A DNA stretch of 64,000 nucleotides from Dryas octopetala (taxonomy: Eukaryota > Streptophyta > Magnoliopsida > Rosales > Rosaceae), in assembly GCA_963921425.1 (NCBI GenBank), contig OY992832.1, forward strand, positions 23,658,835 through 23,722,834, read 5' to 3'. The position numbers and the translations under genes were made by a program. This document shows, piece after piece, positions 47,761-60,909 of the stretch; position 1 is the stretch's first letter, and each line of letters begins with the position of its first letter. Below the pieces are notes generated by a model, which worked only from the letters and a program-made list of their open reading frames with translations, did not search any database and was not told the DNA's origin.

Positions 47761-50079
47761 ATGACCTTGAATGACAACACGCTCTGATTCCCAATCCGGC
47801 AGTATAACGGCATCGGAAATAGAATTCCGAGCCAGGACCTATTCAGACCAGACAACCAATAATTTGAATTCAGGTTTCACAAACTGGTCGTTAAACAGTC
47901 GAAACGAACGGCCAACCACCACACATGGTGGCTGCCCGGCCACGAACAACACATAAAACACCACCAAAACTCACCGATTGGACCTAAATTCAATTTGACG
48001 ACACAGGGTCAAACAACCACCAACCCGCTGCCACAATTGGCGGAGACGGTGGTGGCAGCGGCGGCACCACCTGCAAAAAAGGTTTTTTTAACTCAAAATC
48101 AATCTAATTTCTACCTAGACACTTCAATTGAATGAAACACAACTCAGAAACAACCTCAATTTCAAAAAATCAAAGAAAATTTGAAATTGTTCAAACCCTA
48201 AAATTTCAATTTCCTAATTTCTCAAAATTAAGCAACCAAACCTTAGGAGAAATGAAACTCATACCTAGAGAAGTAAAACCCCTCAAGAAATTCAACGATT
48301 GGACATTGGGATTGGCCCGAGAAGCCACCGTCCTTGCAAGCTCAATCTGCTGCTGTGGAGCACCTTCGAAGCAAGGGGCCACCACAGTTGGACTCACCGC
48401 GACTTGGGGGAGAAAACCCAGGTAGTCGTCGGCCCCCATTTCGCCGGGAATGGAGTCCACGCCGACGAGGGGGTCTCGGCTTTCATTGGATCATGGGTTC
48501 TGGGCTACTCGAAGGTTAGGGGAAGTGGGAGAAGCTCCTAGCGGGGTTCTTGCCGCCTGGCTCGCCGATGAACTCGTTGATCTGAGAGAAAATCCGAGAG
48601 GGAAGGAAAGCTCGGGGAAAGCAACCAAACCATAGGAGAAATGAAACACATACCTAGAGAAGTAAAAACCCTTAAGAAATTCGACGATTGGACATCAGGA
48701 TTGGCCGGAGAAGCCGCCAACCTTGCAAGCTCAATCCGCCGGTGTGGAGCACCATCGGAGCAAGGGGCCACCACAGTTGGACTCGCCGCGACTTGGGGGA
48801 GAAAACTCAAGTGGTCGTCGACCCAAATTCCACCGGAAACGGAGTCGATGTCGACGAAGGGGTCTCGGCCTTCATTGGATCACAGGTTTTGGGCTACCCG
48901 AAGGCTAGGGGAGGTGGGAGGAGCTCCTGGCGGGGTTTTTGCCGCCTGGCTCGCTGGTCTGAGAGAAAATCCGAGAGGGAGGGAAAGCTTGGGGAGAGGA
49001 AGAGAGATGTCGAGGAGAGAGAGAGAAAAAAATGAGAAATGAGAAATAAATTATGATTTTTTTGTTTTAAAACCCTTCCACACGAAATTACAAAAATGTC
49101 CCTAAGTTCGCATATTCGTAACTCTCAAACCGTAACTTCAATTTATGCGTGCTTCATGTCTACGTTCTTGTGAGTTCGAGACCTATCCAATGAGTTCAAA
49201 TTCAAAACCAAAAGCCCTTTAATTTTAAAAGTCAACTTTCGGGTCAAACCCAAATTAAAACAAAATTAAAAATTTACCCAAAACCTTTTATTTATCAAAT
49301 CAATTTCCAAAATCTTTAAAATAACTTCTCAAAATAAAACTTGGAAAATATGGGGTCTCACACCTTAATTGCCTAAGATCGCCGCCGGATTATCCGGAAA
49401 GAGGGGAGGAAGTCGCCGACCTAAAATCCTTCGATCCGCCGTCGTGAGAGGTTGTCGGAGCAAGGGGAGGCACATGAAGACTCGCCGTGACAAGAGGAAG
49501 ATGACCTAAGTGGTTTGGCGCCGCGACGTGGCCGAAAGATGGAGATCGTCGGCGAAGGCTAATTGGGTCTGCTCGAGCTCACATGTCGTCGTTGCAGTTT
49601 CCTGAGTGATCAGCTTACATGGGAAGAGAGGGAAGGATGAGACGACTCTATTGTCGCTGGTCTCGTCGCCATCCGCCGCCGGACGGCCGAGAATCGAACA
49701 GGCCGGGAAAAAGTGTGATCAGAGAGGGAAGAGAGAAAAGAGAGAGAACTAGGTGTCGGGGAAAGAGAAAGAGAAAAATGGAAAAAGAGATGCTGGTTTT
49801 GGGTTTTAAAAATCCTTTGGTATGAAATTACAATATCGCCCCTTACTTCAAACGCTCGTATCTCTCAAACCGTAACTCTGATAAACGTACGTTTTGCGTC
49901 TATGAACTTATGGGCTCTAGACCTGTCCAACAAGCCTAAACTTGAAATCAAAAGCTCAACAGAACAAAAAGTCAACTTTGGGTCAAACTAATTTAAAACA
50001 AAATTTATAAAATCAACCCAAATCAAAATCTCAAAATAAAATCTCAAATAAAGATTTTGAAAAATACGGGGTCTCACAC
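47761..50079. repeat. GC-rich dispersed repeat family with internal tandem duplication
   Basis: Two related blocks end alike: AAAATATGGGGTCTCACA at about 49355-49371 and AAAATACGGGGTCTCACA near 50062-50078. Before each end lie shared motifs CTCTCAAACCGTAACT and AAAAGTCAACTTTSGGTCAAAC. Read on the minus strand the blocks begin TGTGAGACCCC, as an LTR might. The plus-strand frames at 48.1-49.0 kb are artefacts of GC-rich repeats. The family resembles the interiors at 15-17 kb. Class (LTR remnant or MULE cargo) is undecided. Confidence 0.6.
48231..49008. repeat. 389-bp direct tandem duplication
   Basis: AGCAACCAAACCWTAGGAGA begins both units (48231 and 48620). The two units stay alignable through TAGAGAAGTAAAAMCCC, GCAAGGGGCCACCACAGTTG, CTTGGGGGAGAAAAC and GAGAAAATCCGAGAGGGA, with scattered substitutions and one deletion in unit 2. 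Confidence 0.9.
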
Positions 50080-50808
50080 ACAAGGCGACTCCTAATGGCT
50101 TAGGTCAAAGGATTATTTACAACATTTTATAATTAAGAATTCTTGTTTGATATTATGTAAATCTCCATACAAGAATTCATTTAACGGTCACGTTTAGTGA
50201 ACTTAGTTCCCAATAAGCACCCACTTGTTTATCATAGTGTCTAACTATACAAATGATCTGAGACCGATCATTCACCCTTAATGTGCTGATATAACAAGTG
50301 GTGATATAGAATTACATATGCCCAATATGTAATCCATTAATCATGAATGTCTTTAGGAAATAAGAACTAAGGAGCAAATGTCTGTTGATTCTAATCTTTT
50401 TTAGAACGCTTTCTCTTTACCTTGATTTTCATGGACATTTCATGTCTCAAATATTATACACATATACTGTGATGTTACATAAAATAAACAATGCCCTTTA
50501 TATTTTCAAGCAAAAAATACCGTTCCTTTTTTTTTTCTTCTGAAAATTCAAAAATGTCATCTACATATAAACAAAATTAATTTTAATTGATGGGATAAAA
50601 TAAAAAAAAAGTTAATAAAACTTGAAAAAATTTAAATAAATATAAAAAACTGAATATTAAAAAAAAAAAAAACAATTTTAATTGGGAAATAAAGTTAGTG
50701 TTGGGTTAAGTATTTAGTAGACTATAAATATAATTTTCTTTTGAAAAATTATGATTAGTAAAGTATTTAATAGAAAACATAATTTTTTTTTGTACAAGCC
50801 ATTTAAGT
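50080..50808. other. AT-rich intergenic DNA
   Basis: Nothing recognised. Confidence 0.4.
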
Positions 50809-52571
50809 TAGGGGTCACCAAAAAGTCCAAGGCCCGAAGCCCGCCCGGCCCATTGGGCCCGAAGCCCGATCTGGCCCGAAATTTGGGCCGGGCTGGGCCG
50901 GCCCAAATAGTCATTGGGCTGGGCTTGGGCCATCCCCTTGAAGCCTACGGGCCGCCCGAAGCCCGGCCCGCTTAAGCGCGCCCAAAGCCCGCTCGCTTAG
51001 GCCCGACCCAAATCCTATTTACACACAATATATCTTCAATAAAAAAATATAGAATTTTGGCTATATTGTGAATTGAACATAAGACCTCATGGAACACACT
51101 TCAACTCTAAACCAACTGAGTTGACTAGTTTATTTGTCTAATTGGTGAATCAGAATATATTTAATAGGTTTTTTCTTTTGTATACTCTAATAAATTATTA
51201 ATATGCTTATTAAGTTATTATATAATACTATAATCATATAATGTTAGTAAATAGTAATAGTGTAAACTGTGTAATACCATAACTAATAAACTTTTAAACT
51301 TATATACAACATTACAAATTTACAACTATAGTTATTAAAGTTATTATAATAAACTTTTATAATACCACTATAATTAAAGTTATTAAATCACGATTGTTCA
51401 TTAATTCAACGATCTGAACCATTCATTTTATATGTTTATAGTCAAAGATCATCCTTACAAAAATCGGCCAAATATGAATTTATCTACCCGTTCAAATGTT
51501 CGATTATCATTAAAAAAACCACGATCATTAATTAATTCGACCACCGTTACGTCACTCTTACATCTCTGATTGAGCTAATTTTTTACAAAGATTCTCTTTC
51601 AGTGGGGAACTAAAATTTGAACGGTTTGGATCGTTGAAAACACGATCGATATGTGAGCTTCTACATATAAATACAATTGAAGAGTATAATTCTAATAACT
51701 TTCCCGTTGAAACCTTGTTGTTTCTATAATTATTAAGACAACAATGTGATTTCAACAATATGATCCGTTCATTTTCTATGTTCATAGTCAAAGATCATCC
51801 TTACAAAAAATCGGCCAAATCGAAATTCATCTACCCATTCGATCGTCATTAGAAAAATCACGATCGTTCATTAATTCGACCACCGTTATGTCACTTTTGC
51901 ATCTCCGATTGAGCTCATTTTTTGCACAAATTATCTTTGAGTGAGGAACTAAAATTTGAACGGTTCGGATCGTTGAAAACACAATTACATCGTTTGTTTA
52001 TAAAAATATGTAATAAAATATATAATAAAACATATGTACATTTATGTTTTATTATAGTTGTAATGTTGTATATAATTTTAGAAGTTTATTATTTATGGTA
52101 TTACACTATTACTAACATAATAGTATTATATAATAACTTAATAAACATATTAATAATTTATTGAAGTAAACAAACGAAAGAGCTATTAAATATGTTATGA
52201 TTCATAAACTTAACAAATAAACTAGTCGGCTCAGTTGGTTGAGAGTTGAAGCTTGTTATGTGAGATCTCATGTTCAAATCACAACATAGCCAAAATCCTA
52301 TAATTTTTTATTGAAGATATATATGTGTCTAAACAAGGTTTGGGCCCATTCTGGGCCGCCCGTTTAGGCTTAGCCCGGTCCGACCCGACCTGACCCTCCA
52401 AGCCTGCAAGACAAAGCCTGAAGGGCGGGCCTTGGGCTTGTGTATTAAAGCCCAAGCCTAGCCTGGACCAGCCCAAAAATCCTATTGGACTCCTATAATT
52501 TAAGCCCGAGTTTGGCCTGAACCCAAAAAATTTGGACCGGCCTGCCTGGCCCGACCCATTACCAACCCCTA
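50809..52571. mobile_element. 1.76-kb palindromic non-autonomous hAT element with tRNA-like motifs
   Basis: Tips TAGGGGTCACC and ...AACCCCTA are flanked by a perfect 8-bp duplication ATTTAAGT (50801-50808, 52572-52579). Subterminal GGCCCGAAGCCCG-type repeats occur at both ends. Arms of about 550 bp (50809-51370 and 52000-52571) are inverted copies. Each arm includes a tRNA-like head: box-A-like GGCTCAGTTGGTTGAGAG (52228-52245) and box-B-like TGTTCAAATCAC (52271-52282), with the inverse at 51068-51125. The centre holds two direct copies (about 51385-51640, 51760-51985) of the foldback MITE-like sequence TCAAAGATCATCCTTACAAA. No transposase. Confidence 0.85.
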
Positions 52572-52579
52572 ATTTAAGT

Positions 52580-54650
52580 AATCAAACTGGTTTTGATTTC
52601 AATTTTTGACAGTTAGTAAACACGTTAAAGGGAATATCTGATAATGATTCACACTTATTCTGATTTCTACTTATTTCATCATGCTCATTCTGATCATTTC
52701 TCATTTTGATTTATGTTCATTATGATTTTAGTTTAATAACCATGTCCTACGTGTATTAGAATTTCTCATACCATTAATGGGTGTAACATGATTTCTACAT
52801 GTCAATCTAACTTTAGTGGTTACAACTTCTTTTTGGAAAATTAGTGGTTACAACTTTTGAATAAGTTCCAAGAAGGACAAAATAAATGGTCAAACTTAGA
52901 CAAAATCACTTCTTAATTTCATAATGGAAGTGGTTTAGTAATCCGGCCCACCACTAGGTTCGCATGAAAAGTCCAATTCTAATCTTATAGTTTGATAAAA
53001 CATGGACTTAAAATCGTAGAGATTGGAGTCACTGAATTTTATTTTTGTTTTTGTTTTTGTATAAGCAAGGGTTGTTGGATTACCACATATATTTATGAAT
53101 GTTTTTTTTTTTAATTTTCATTATATTATTATTTCAAGTAGTAGAATCACTATAGCTCTTTTTCTTTCTTTTTTTAATATTAAAAAAAAGCACTACAGGC
53201 TTGTTTGGTATGCCCAATTAGACTACTAATTCAATATGATTCTTTCTTTAAGTAAATTAGCAAAAAGCCACAAAACATTTTAAGCTTCACTCATAAACTT
53301 ACATAAAAGATCTATTTATTTTTAAGCCATAAGGAATGATTTAAAACTAAATTTTTTATCTGACGCCGTATGTCACATTTACAGAGTTACACTTTATTTT
53401 GTTATGATGCAATATATAAAGAGTTACACTTTATTTTGTTACAATGCAGTATGTAACTCTTGTAGAGTTACATTTTATAATTTCCTAGAGTTACACTTTG
53501 TTGAATGATGTAATATTGTTTTAAGATTTATGCATTTAGAGTTTATTTTTTATGACTTCATATTTAAGTTTTAGGGCTTTAGCCCTAAATTTTTAAAACT
53601 ATACCATAAATCTTAAACTCTCAAAAGAATTAAAAAAAAAAAAAAACTAAAACTTGGGTATGCTTGAATACATTACTTGGATATGTTTAAGTTTGAATAG
53701 TATTGAATGCTTCATATTTGATTTTTCTTGAATTGTGACTTAGAAATATTTTTTGTGGTTTAAAAATAAATAGATTAAAAGTTTGAGTTTATGACTAAAA
53801 CATGTTGTATGTTGTGGCTTATTAATAAAATTCTTTTCTGATTTGGAAGTTGTATCGTGTTTAATACTACATCAAATAATACTCATACTAATCAATCAAA
53901 ACTACGTCGTTACTAAGTAAGCTCATAATCCGAACCATTTATTTTTTAGATCACCCTTCAAGGATCATTTTTGCCAAAAATTAACCAAATCGAAAATTAT
54001 TTGGTCATGTAGTAGTTTTCAAATAAACATATGGTTTTAGTAATAGTTAGACTTACTGTTTGTTTATTCAATTATAATTACATAACCAAACGATTTTTAA
54101 TTTAATTAATTTTTTGCAAATATGATTTTTAAAAAGTTATCTAAAAATCATCTTGTTTTAGGTTTTTTAATAGTCAAACAAGATGTCGGATCATGATATA
54201 TTCTTTGGGTTAGAGAATGGTCCAACATGATTTATTAGGTATCCTATAATCAACCTTGATTCCTAATAAAATTTAATCTTTCCTGATAAAAAAAATACAT
54301 ATTAAACTGATAAGAAATATTGTTTGGCACTCGTGGGTGTGTATTATTTTTATTCATTTTTTGGGCTAAGGGGTGAGAGGAATCTCCCTTTAGCACTCAC
54401 TAGTTGGGTTAGTGGAACATTGTTCATCCACCTACCACTCACAAAAACCAACCTAACTCAAATGAAAATAGAGTACACACAGACACACGCAACACAACAA
54501 CACAAGGTAATAGTAGTAAGTAGAAACAATACAAAAAATAATAAAAAAATAATAAAGAGTCATCAATGGAAAAAAAAAAAAAAACGAAACAAAAAAGAAA
54601 CTAAAAAAGAAAGACCATGTTTTACTCTGAGAGTCCGAAAGCCGATCCTT
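52580..54650. other. Intergenic DNA upstream of the LRR gene
   Basis: AT-rich. 53380-53500 contains a short repeat of AGAGTTACACTTTATTTTGTTA. 53915-54160 is a decayed member of the foldback MITE family (AACCATTTATTTTTTAGATC, CAAGGATCATTTTTGCCAAAAATTAACCAAAT). No gene. Confidence 0.45.
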
Positions 54651-54876
54651 CTGAATTTTCTTATGCTTGACTCTTTGACTCCTCTGCTGTCTCTCTCTGT
54701 CCCTCTCAAAAAAGAAAAGAAAAAAAGAAACACAAAACACAAGACTCAAGAAGCAATCAATCAATTCAAGATTAAAGCCAAGCAGAAGCCCCAAACGAAG
54801 AAGCCCTACAAATTTTCTAGAAAAGCAAAAGCTGAAGAAGAATCGATTCTCTCTAAGAGCTTAATCAGCGTCAACC

Positions 54877-55102
54877 ATGGCGATGGCGGCGACCTGCTGG
54901 TCGTTGTTGACCCTCCTAACCCTAAGCTTATTAAGCTTTGCTTCCATGGTGTACGGAAATTCCGAAGGGGACGCTTTGTACACGCTGAGAAGGAGCTTAT
55001 CGGACCCGGATAACGTGCTCCAGAGCTGGGATCCGACCCTTGTCAACCCCTGCACTTGGTTCCACATCACCTGCAACCAGGACAATCGCGTTACTCGAGT
55101 GT

Positions 55103-55148
<46 letters not shown>

Positions 55149-57061
55149 GTATGTATATATGTATTGGTTTCTTTCTTCAAATTTATGGTAATTTTTGTTG
55201 GGTTTTCAGCTGTGGGGTTCCTTCTGTTAGGTTTCCATTTGCTTTTAGATCGAGTGACTGTGACTCTGCTTCATCCAATTTGTTTTCTGTTTACATTTTG
55301 TGTGTTTATTTTGTTAAATTTTGTAAAACAGTAATTTTGGGCTTCCTTGGAGGCTCACGAATCAATGAATACATTTGGGTCTTATCAATGAAAAAGAAGA
55401 ACCAGAATAGTTGAGTTTGGTTGGTCCAAAGTTAGTTAGTTAAAATAGTGGTTAAAATTTGGATAAATGGTGAGATTGCATTTCTCTTAAAAAATAGAAA
55501 AGCTTTATTTCTTTGCATGTGTATTGTGTTGTGATTCAAGTTGGGTTTAATTTTCTGGTTCGAAATCAAAGCAACTCTAGTATATTTTTGTGTAGAAGCT
55601 AAAATCCTGTTTTATTGTAAAAAAAATACTGTTCTATTAACATTTCAACACCAGTGTCAGTTCTATTAGTTCAAAATGGAAGAAGAAATTAGGATCACGC
55701 ATGTTTCGAATACATCTTTTTAGTATTGTCCAAAATGTAATTCTGCTCTGGAATGCATTGCCTCTCCCCTGAAGTCTTGGTGCTACTCAGGCTGTGGGGC
55801 CGTCATATCATATATAATGGAAGCTTATAATCTCTATACCATTCAATGTGTGAGAGTAGCAATTTTTGCTTAGTTTAGAGTCTTAGACGAGGACATTGTC
55901 TGTTGTTGATTTCATTCTCATAATTTTTCTTTTGCTTTTATTAAATTTCTTTTGTTTTTTTTTTTTCGGTTATTGTGGTATTCCACTTATTATTGTTTTA
56001 TCATCATGCAAAACAAAAAACTATATATAAACTTTGAAATGGAGAATGGCTGAATGATTTCTTCTCTCATCTGGTATGGGCAATATCTCATTTATTATTT
56101 CTTTAGTCTTGTGTGAATTTATCCCATTCGTGTTGCTGCAGTGGTATTTGTGCTTTCCTGCAATCTGTTATTGTCAGTCCATGAATTTGTATTATGTATT
56201 GACTGTGATGTGGTCGTCAGGATTTGTACTTTCTAAAGGGGCAACTTTTAGTCTTTTGGGTTGTTTAATGTTTCTTTCTCAATTTATTATTTATTCTGGT
56301 TCCAGTTTATCGTATGATTTTGATATTTTGGCTCAGGGATTTAGGTAATTCAAACCTCTCTGGACATCTGGTACCTGAACTTGGAAAGCTTGAGCATCTT
56401 CAATATCTGTATGTTTCTTATCCTTTCTCATTTTCCCTGATTATATGTTGGAGTTATTTATAAAGCTTATATTTAGTATATGTTCATTTCAAGTCTGTTC
56501 ATTCTTTTTTGTGTGTGTTGTTGGGGGGGTGGGGCTGTAGAAATCTCTACATTCGTTTGTTTCATAAAAATGTTTAATGCATCCCACTAATATTTTCATG
56601 CTGTATGCTAACCCTTATGCATCTTGATTATGTAGGGAGCTTTACAAAAATAACATTCAAGGAACTATTCCAGCTGAGCTTGGCAACCTGAAGAGCCTCA
56701 TTAGCTTGGACTTATATAACAACAACATATCAGGGACCATTCCTCCTTCACTGGGGAAATTGAAATCACTTGTGTTCTTGTGAGTTTGATAATCAAGCAC
56801 TAATTTTTACCTGTATTATTGGATCGTTTTGTTTTTTGTTTTTAAAAATTTATTACTTTTGGTGTGGAAATTGGGTGATTAGCTTTCTAACAATTCCACT
56901 CTTGCTTAAAAATGGCTGTTAAATTTATTTGGGATCCTAGATCAAAGGTGCAACAGTAAATGTGGTAGTGTATGAATTTCCGCATTTTGCAATTTCTTGA
57001 ATGTTGCTTATATTCGGTTCTACTAATCATTAGCCTAGTATCAATATATGACCTAATAGTC

Positions 57062-57118
<57 letters not shown>

Positions 57119-57772
57119 GACACACATGCACATAATTAATTTATGTATCGTTGCCTGTGTCTCATAATTGCTTGGTTTGGCAGACGTCTCAATGACAACA
57201 GGTTAACTGGGCCAATCCCCAGGGATCTTTCTGGTATTTCAAGCCTCAAAGTTGTGTGAGTGCTTCTTGTACCAATTTATTTCTTCCATCCTTTTTTTTT
57301 TGCTCCTGCAGATGTAGTAGTGCTCTTATATTTGTGCATACACCTGACAGGCTTTCACAATTGCCACCTTTTTTTTTCCAGGGATGTATCAAACAATGAT
57401 TTATGTGGAACAATTCCTACCAGTGGACCATTTGAGCACATCCCTTTGAACAAGTAGGTTACTTCCAGCGTTATCATTTTTCTCTGTCATGTCACTTTCT
57501 TTTATTATTCCAACAAGAATTTTTTTTCTCTTAGCTACAACCTAGGTTACTACTTCTTTATTAGTATTTGAGTTCTTGGTTTCCTTGTTGACACCCTACT
57601 TACAAGAAAAATAATAAGGGGTTTGTGCCCTCTCATATGAATAAGAAACAGGGGTTTGTGTCATTGCATGTCTATTCATGTTTTGCATTGAGGTCCTCTT
57701 GCATGGCATAGTCAATGTTTGACCTCAGCAATTTTTTTATTTGGGTTTCTTTATGTAGAATTTAAATAGTTT

Positions 57773-57809
<37 letters not shown>

Positions 57810-58704
57810 CCATATGAGTTTGCTATAGTTAACCTTTTGCATATGCTCATTGCACTTGTACGTTCTATATATGAGAGTGATGTGTATTTTTGTTATGTCT
57901 TGAGCATTCATATGTGTACAAATAATGTGAATTACATTCCCAAGACATGAGAAGCAAATTACCAAACTAGTTATGTACTAAATTGAACAGGGTATACACT
58001 TTATGTTGTGCGTTGTCTGTCTAATTGGAGTATAATTGGGTTGATTTTTAAGAAAATATTTATTGGCAAATTTTTTATTCTTAACAGATATCAGGAATGG
58101 ATGAACCTCTGTACCCTATGTTATACTTATAGGTTGTTTATATTTAGAATATGTTGATTAATGGGAACTTTTGCTATATTCAATTGTTATGCTTGTGAAT
58201 ATCTACTGAGAAGTTTAAGGGGATATGGGCAATATCTTATGCTTGTATAGTTTCTGTGCCTAAGAATAAAAGTTTGAATGATGTTTGTCAAGCACAAATA
58301 GGTCTCCTAGACAGTACATACTACTAAATATTCTGGACCATCTTATGAAGTAAGTTCGTTGCACTGTCGTACAGTTTTACCCCCTCCACTTCGTAACTTC
58401 AAATGAATTTGTGCATGCGTGTGTAGTTGTTTAAGAGTATTGAGCGCTTTATTCTTATTTACTCTTGTTGAGAATGGAGGTTGATGAACTTAAATCTGAT
58501 TTGGAATTAGTAAGTTCAGTTTCAACGCAATAGAAACAGAGGTTGGGTGCAGATGCAGCGCTAAGATCATAATATTCTTCTCATATATATGAAGTAATAC
58601 CTATTTTATTGTTTTTCCCCATGTATTGTAGCTTTGAGAATAACCCTCGACTCGAAGGTCCGGAGTTGTTGGGACTTGCAAGTTATGACACAAACTGCTC
58701 GTGA
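54877..58704 (+). CDS. Small secreted leucine-rich-repeat protein (LRR1 type), 218 aa
   Basis: Six exons: 54877-55100, 56337-56408, 56636-56779, 57184-57255, 57382-57453, 58632-58704 (657 nt, all phases consistent). A signal peptide (about 1-27, [18 protein letters not shown]) leads to an N-terminal LRR cap ([22 protein letters not shown] with its Cys pair) and five LRRs. Each 72-bp exon encodes exactly one 24-residue repeat and the 144-bp exon encodes two ([21 protein letters not shown], then [53 protein letters not shown]). The C-terminus ends ASYDTNCS. The layout equals the ectodomain of SERK receptors, but there is no transmembrane segment or kinase. Length matches Arabidopsis At5g21090 (218 aa); relatives in pepper and rice bind HIR proteins in defence. 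Role here is inferred. Confidence 0.94.
55109..55150. repeat. (CT)n(AT)n microsatellite in LRR gene intron 1
   Basis: Begins eight bases after the 5' splice site and runs as CT to 55140 then AT. It sits very close to the donor GTACAAAT. Confidence 0.9.
57064..57118. repeat. (CT)n(TA)n microsatellite in LRR gene intron 3
   Basis: Compound tract, CT to about 57097 then TA to 57118, 65 bases before the exon-4 acceptor. Confidence 0.9.
57776..57807. repeat. (CT)n microsatellite in LRR gene intron 5
   Basis: Uninterrupted CT run within the last, 1.2-kb intron. Confidence 0.9.
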
Positions 58705-60900
58705 GGAAGAAGAAAGACGGAATGCTGACTCTGCTTTGAACTAGATATGTACGTCTTAAAAGTGTATCCACATCACATTTTAGTGGGATTGGCTATAAAA
58801 TCAATCCCTCATATAAGCATATTTGTAAATCGGGTGATACTAAATGGCATTGGCACTTGTAACTGTATCTTTGTGCTCTTGGTAATATGTTGAAGACGTA
58901 TGATTTTGTATCGATTTAATAGCAGTGAAAGTTTTAGTTAGTCATATATTGCGCATGTCCTTGATCAGTTGTCTCATGATCCCAGAAATACTTGGGTGGG
59001 TCATGTCATCATGCTGATGGGGTACGACTAACCAATAATTTAACCATATTTCTGTCCACATTCTAATATTCTCATTTAAGTTCGTTGACTTTAGGTACCA
59101 AATTGTAATGTTTTTTCATTTTAACTACTAAAATATGTATATCATTTCACTTTAGGTACTAACTTTAAAATATATAGTTATATTGAGATGTGACTGTTTA
59201 ATAGTCATAATTTTTTTATTGATTTGTTGTTTTTTCAATATTTGTAAGGCTTAAACTTTAATGTGTAGTCTTTGGTTTATATGATTTCATCCCCAAGCTT
59301 AAATTAAAAGTATTAAACCTTTAAAAATTTTGAATTTTTATAAATTTGAAACGGTCATAACTGTGACTGTTCGACAATCGCAACTGTGACTGTTTGACAG
59401 TCACAAGTGTATAACAAACTGATTTGTGACCTAATTCAAAATGTCTTGCTCTAGGTTAGTACCTAAACTAAAAAAAATTAGTGTCTTCCTGCTTTATTGA
59501 AAAACTATTGATATTTGATATTTAATCATAATTTTCTTTTCTCATTTTTACTTGATAAACCAGAATTATTTTACAATATAGTCATTAGACTCATTACGAT
59601 CCATATAGATGTTGACATGTTTACATTTTTCCCACTTGGATATAAATTCTTCACCTTTGGATGTGTTTACATTGAAGTTGGTGTCAGTTTTCTGGGACCA
59701 AAATTGCACTTCTGATGCATACTAGTCCCGAGTGAAAACAACTTCTTACGCTTTAGGTGAAATTTGTTTGTTCTTTGCGTGTTCTTTGTGTTTTCCTTTT
59801 TCTTATAGTTGTGCTGGGATAATGGTATCAAATATTGACAATAATTTTAATATTTATTCAAAAGAAATTCTCTCTACAAACGGACAGGGAGTTTTTATGA
59901 TATTTTCCATTTTTAGAGTACAGAATTATGGTTCGAGGTTAGATTTTAGGTTTTAACCCTCAAATTTTGGATTATAGAATTATGGTTCGATGTTATATTA
60001 TAAGTTTTAACTTCCGTGTTTTGAGCGGAGTTAAAACCTAAAATCTAATCAAGGAATAGACTAGATTGATAATTATACTCTAAAAAATTAAATTATGGCA
60101 ATAATAAGAATATAAGATCAAATGGTGAAAAAAAAAAAAGTCATAAAATATGTGTTCGTTTTATAATTAAAGAACATACGTCCTGTCCTACAGAGAGAGA
60201 AAAACGAGAAATTGAGTTAGTGAGTTACATGATTTTAATTTAACTCAATAGGTGTTTTGTAATATAATGGATCACCATTCTTATATATATTTTTTTCTTT
60301 TTCTTTGAGGAAAATACGCGTATGGTCATTTAGGATTTATTTGTCATCCAAACAGTACATCATATTGCAAGGCCGAGAGAAGTCATGATGGACCTTACTC
60401 AAGCTAAATAAAAGTTTGATTACAATTTAAATTGTAACGAGCTAACTTATGAGCTACGAACCTAACCCGATCGAGGCTGAAAAGAAAGAGAAAAAATCAA
60501 ATTGTCTCAAGAGCACCATTCTTGTTTTGGAATTCAATCGCTCACCCTTCTCATACTTATATATGCTCAATTTACTAGTACTTGTAAGAGGGTTTCTCAT
60601 TATATTAGATGCAATTTACTTTGATAATATTTAATATTTTTAATACAAATTTCATTTTTTTTTTTTGAACATTTTATTCAATGTTTTCATTGATATCTTT
60701 TAGAGTCTATTAATATATAGGTACTGACATCTAATTTTATTAATCAAAACTACCTAAAGCCTTATTCTTCATTTGCGGACCAACTACCACAAACTCATTG
60801 TTCATTTGCGGACACCAAAAATATAACATACAGACATCTTCCAAAAATACTAGCATCAACGCATCACTAAAAAACAGAAACTGAAACTGCGAGTCCGCAA
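58705..60900. other. LRR gene 3' UTR and intergenic DNA
   Basis: 3' UTR probably to about 58950. The rest is AT-rich with a small repeat GTGACTGTTYGACARTC at 59350-59410. Short open frames at 59515-59956 have no domain. Confidence 0.4.
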
Positions 60901-60909
60901 CTCCAATAA

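Noticed and set aside
48132..49042. Many plus- and minus-strand frames of 60-133 codons
   Set aside because: They occur in all frames of a tandemly duplicated GC-rich repeat; no domain in any of them.
51068..52282. tRNA genes
   Set aside because: The box A/B-like heads lack a complete cloverleaf and acceptor stem, and sit symmetrically in transposon arms; treated as SINE-like relics.
54324..55013. 229-codon plus-strand open frame upstream of and overlapping the LRR gene
   Set aside because: It is Lys/Thr-rich low-complexity sequence from the A-rich 5' UTR and overlaps LRR exon 1 in another frame; no domain seen.
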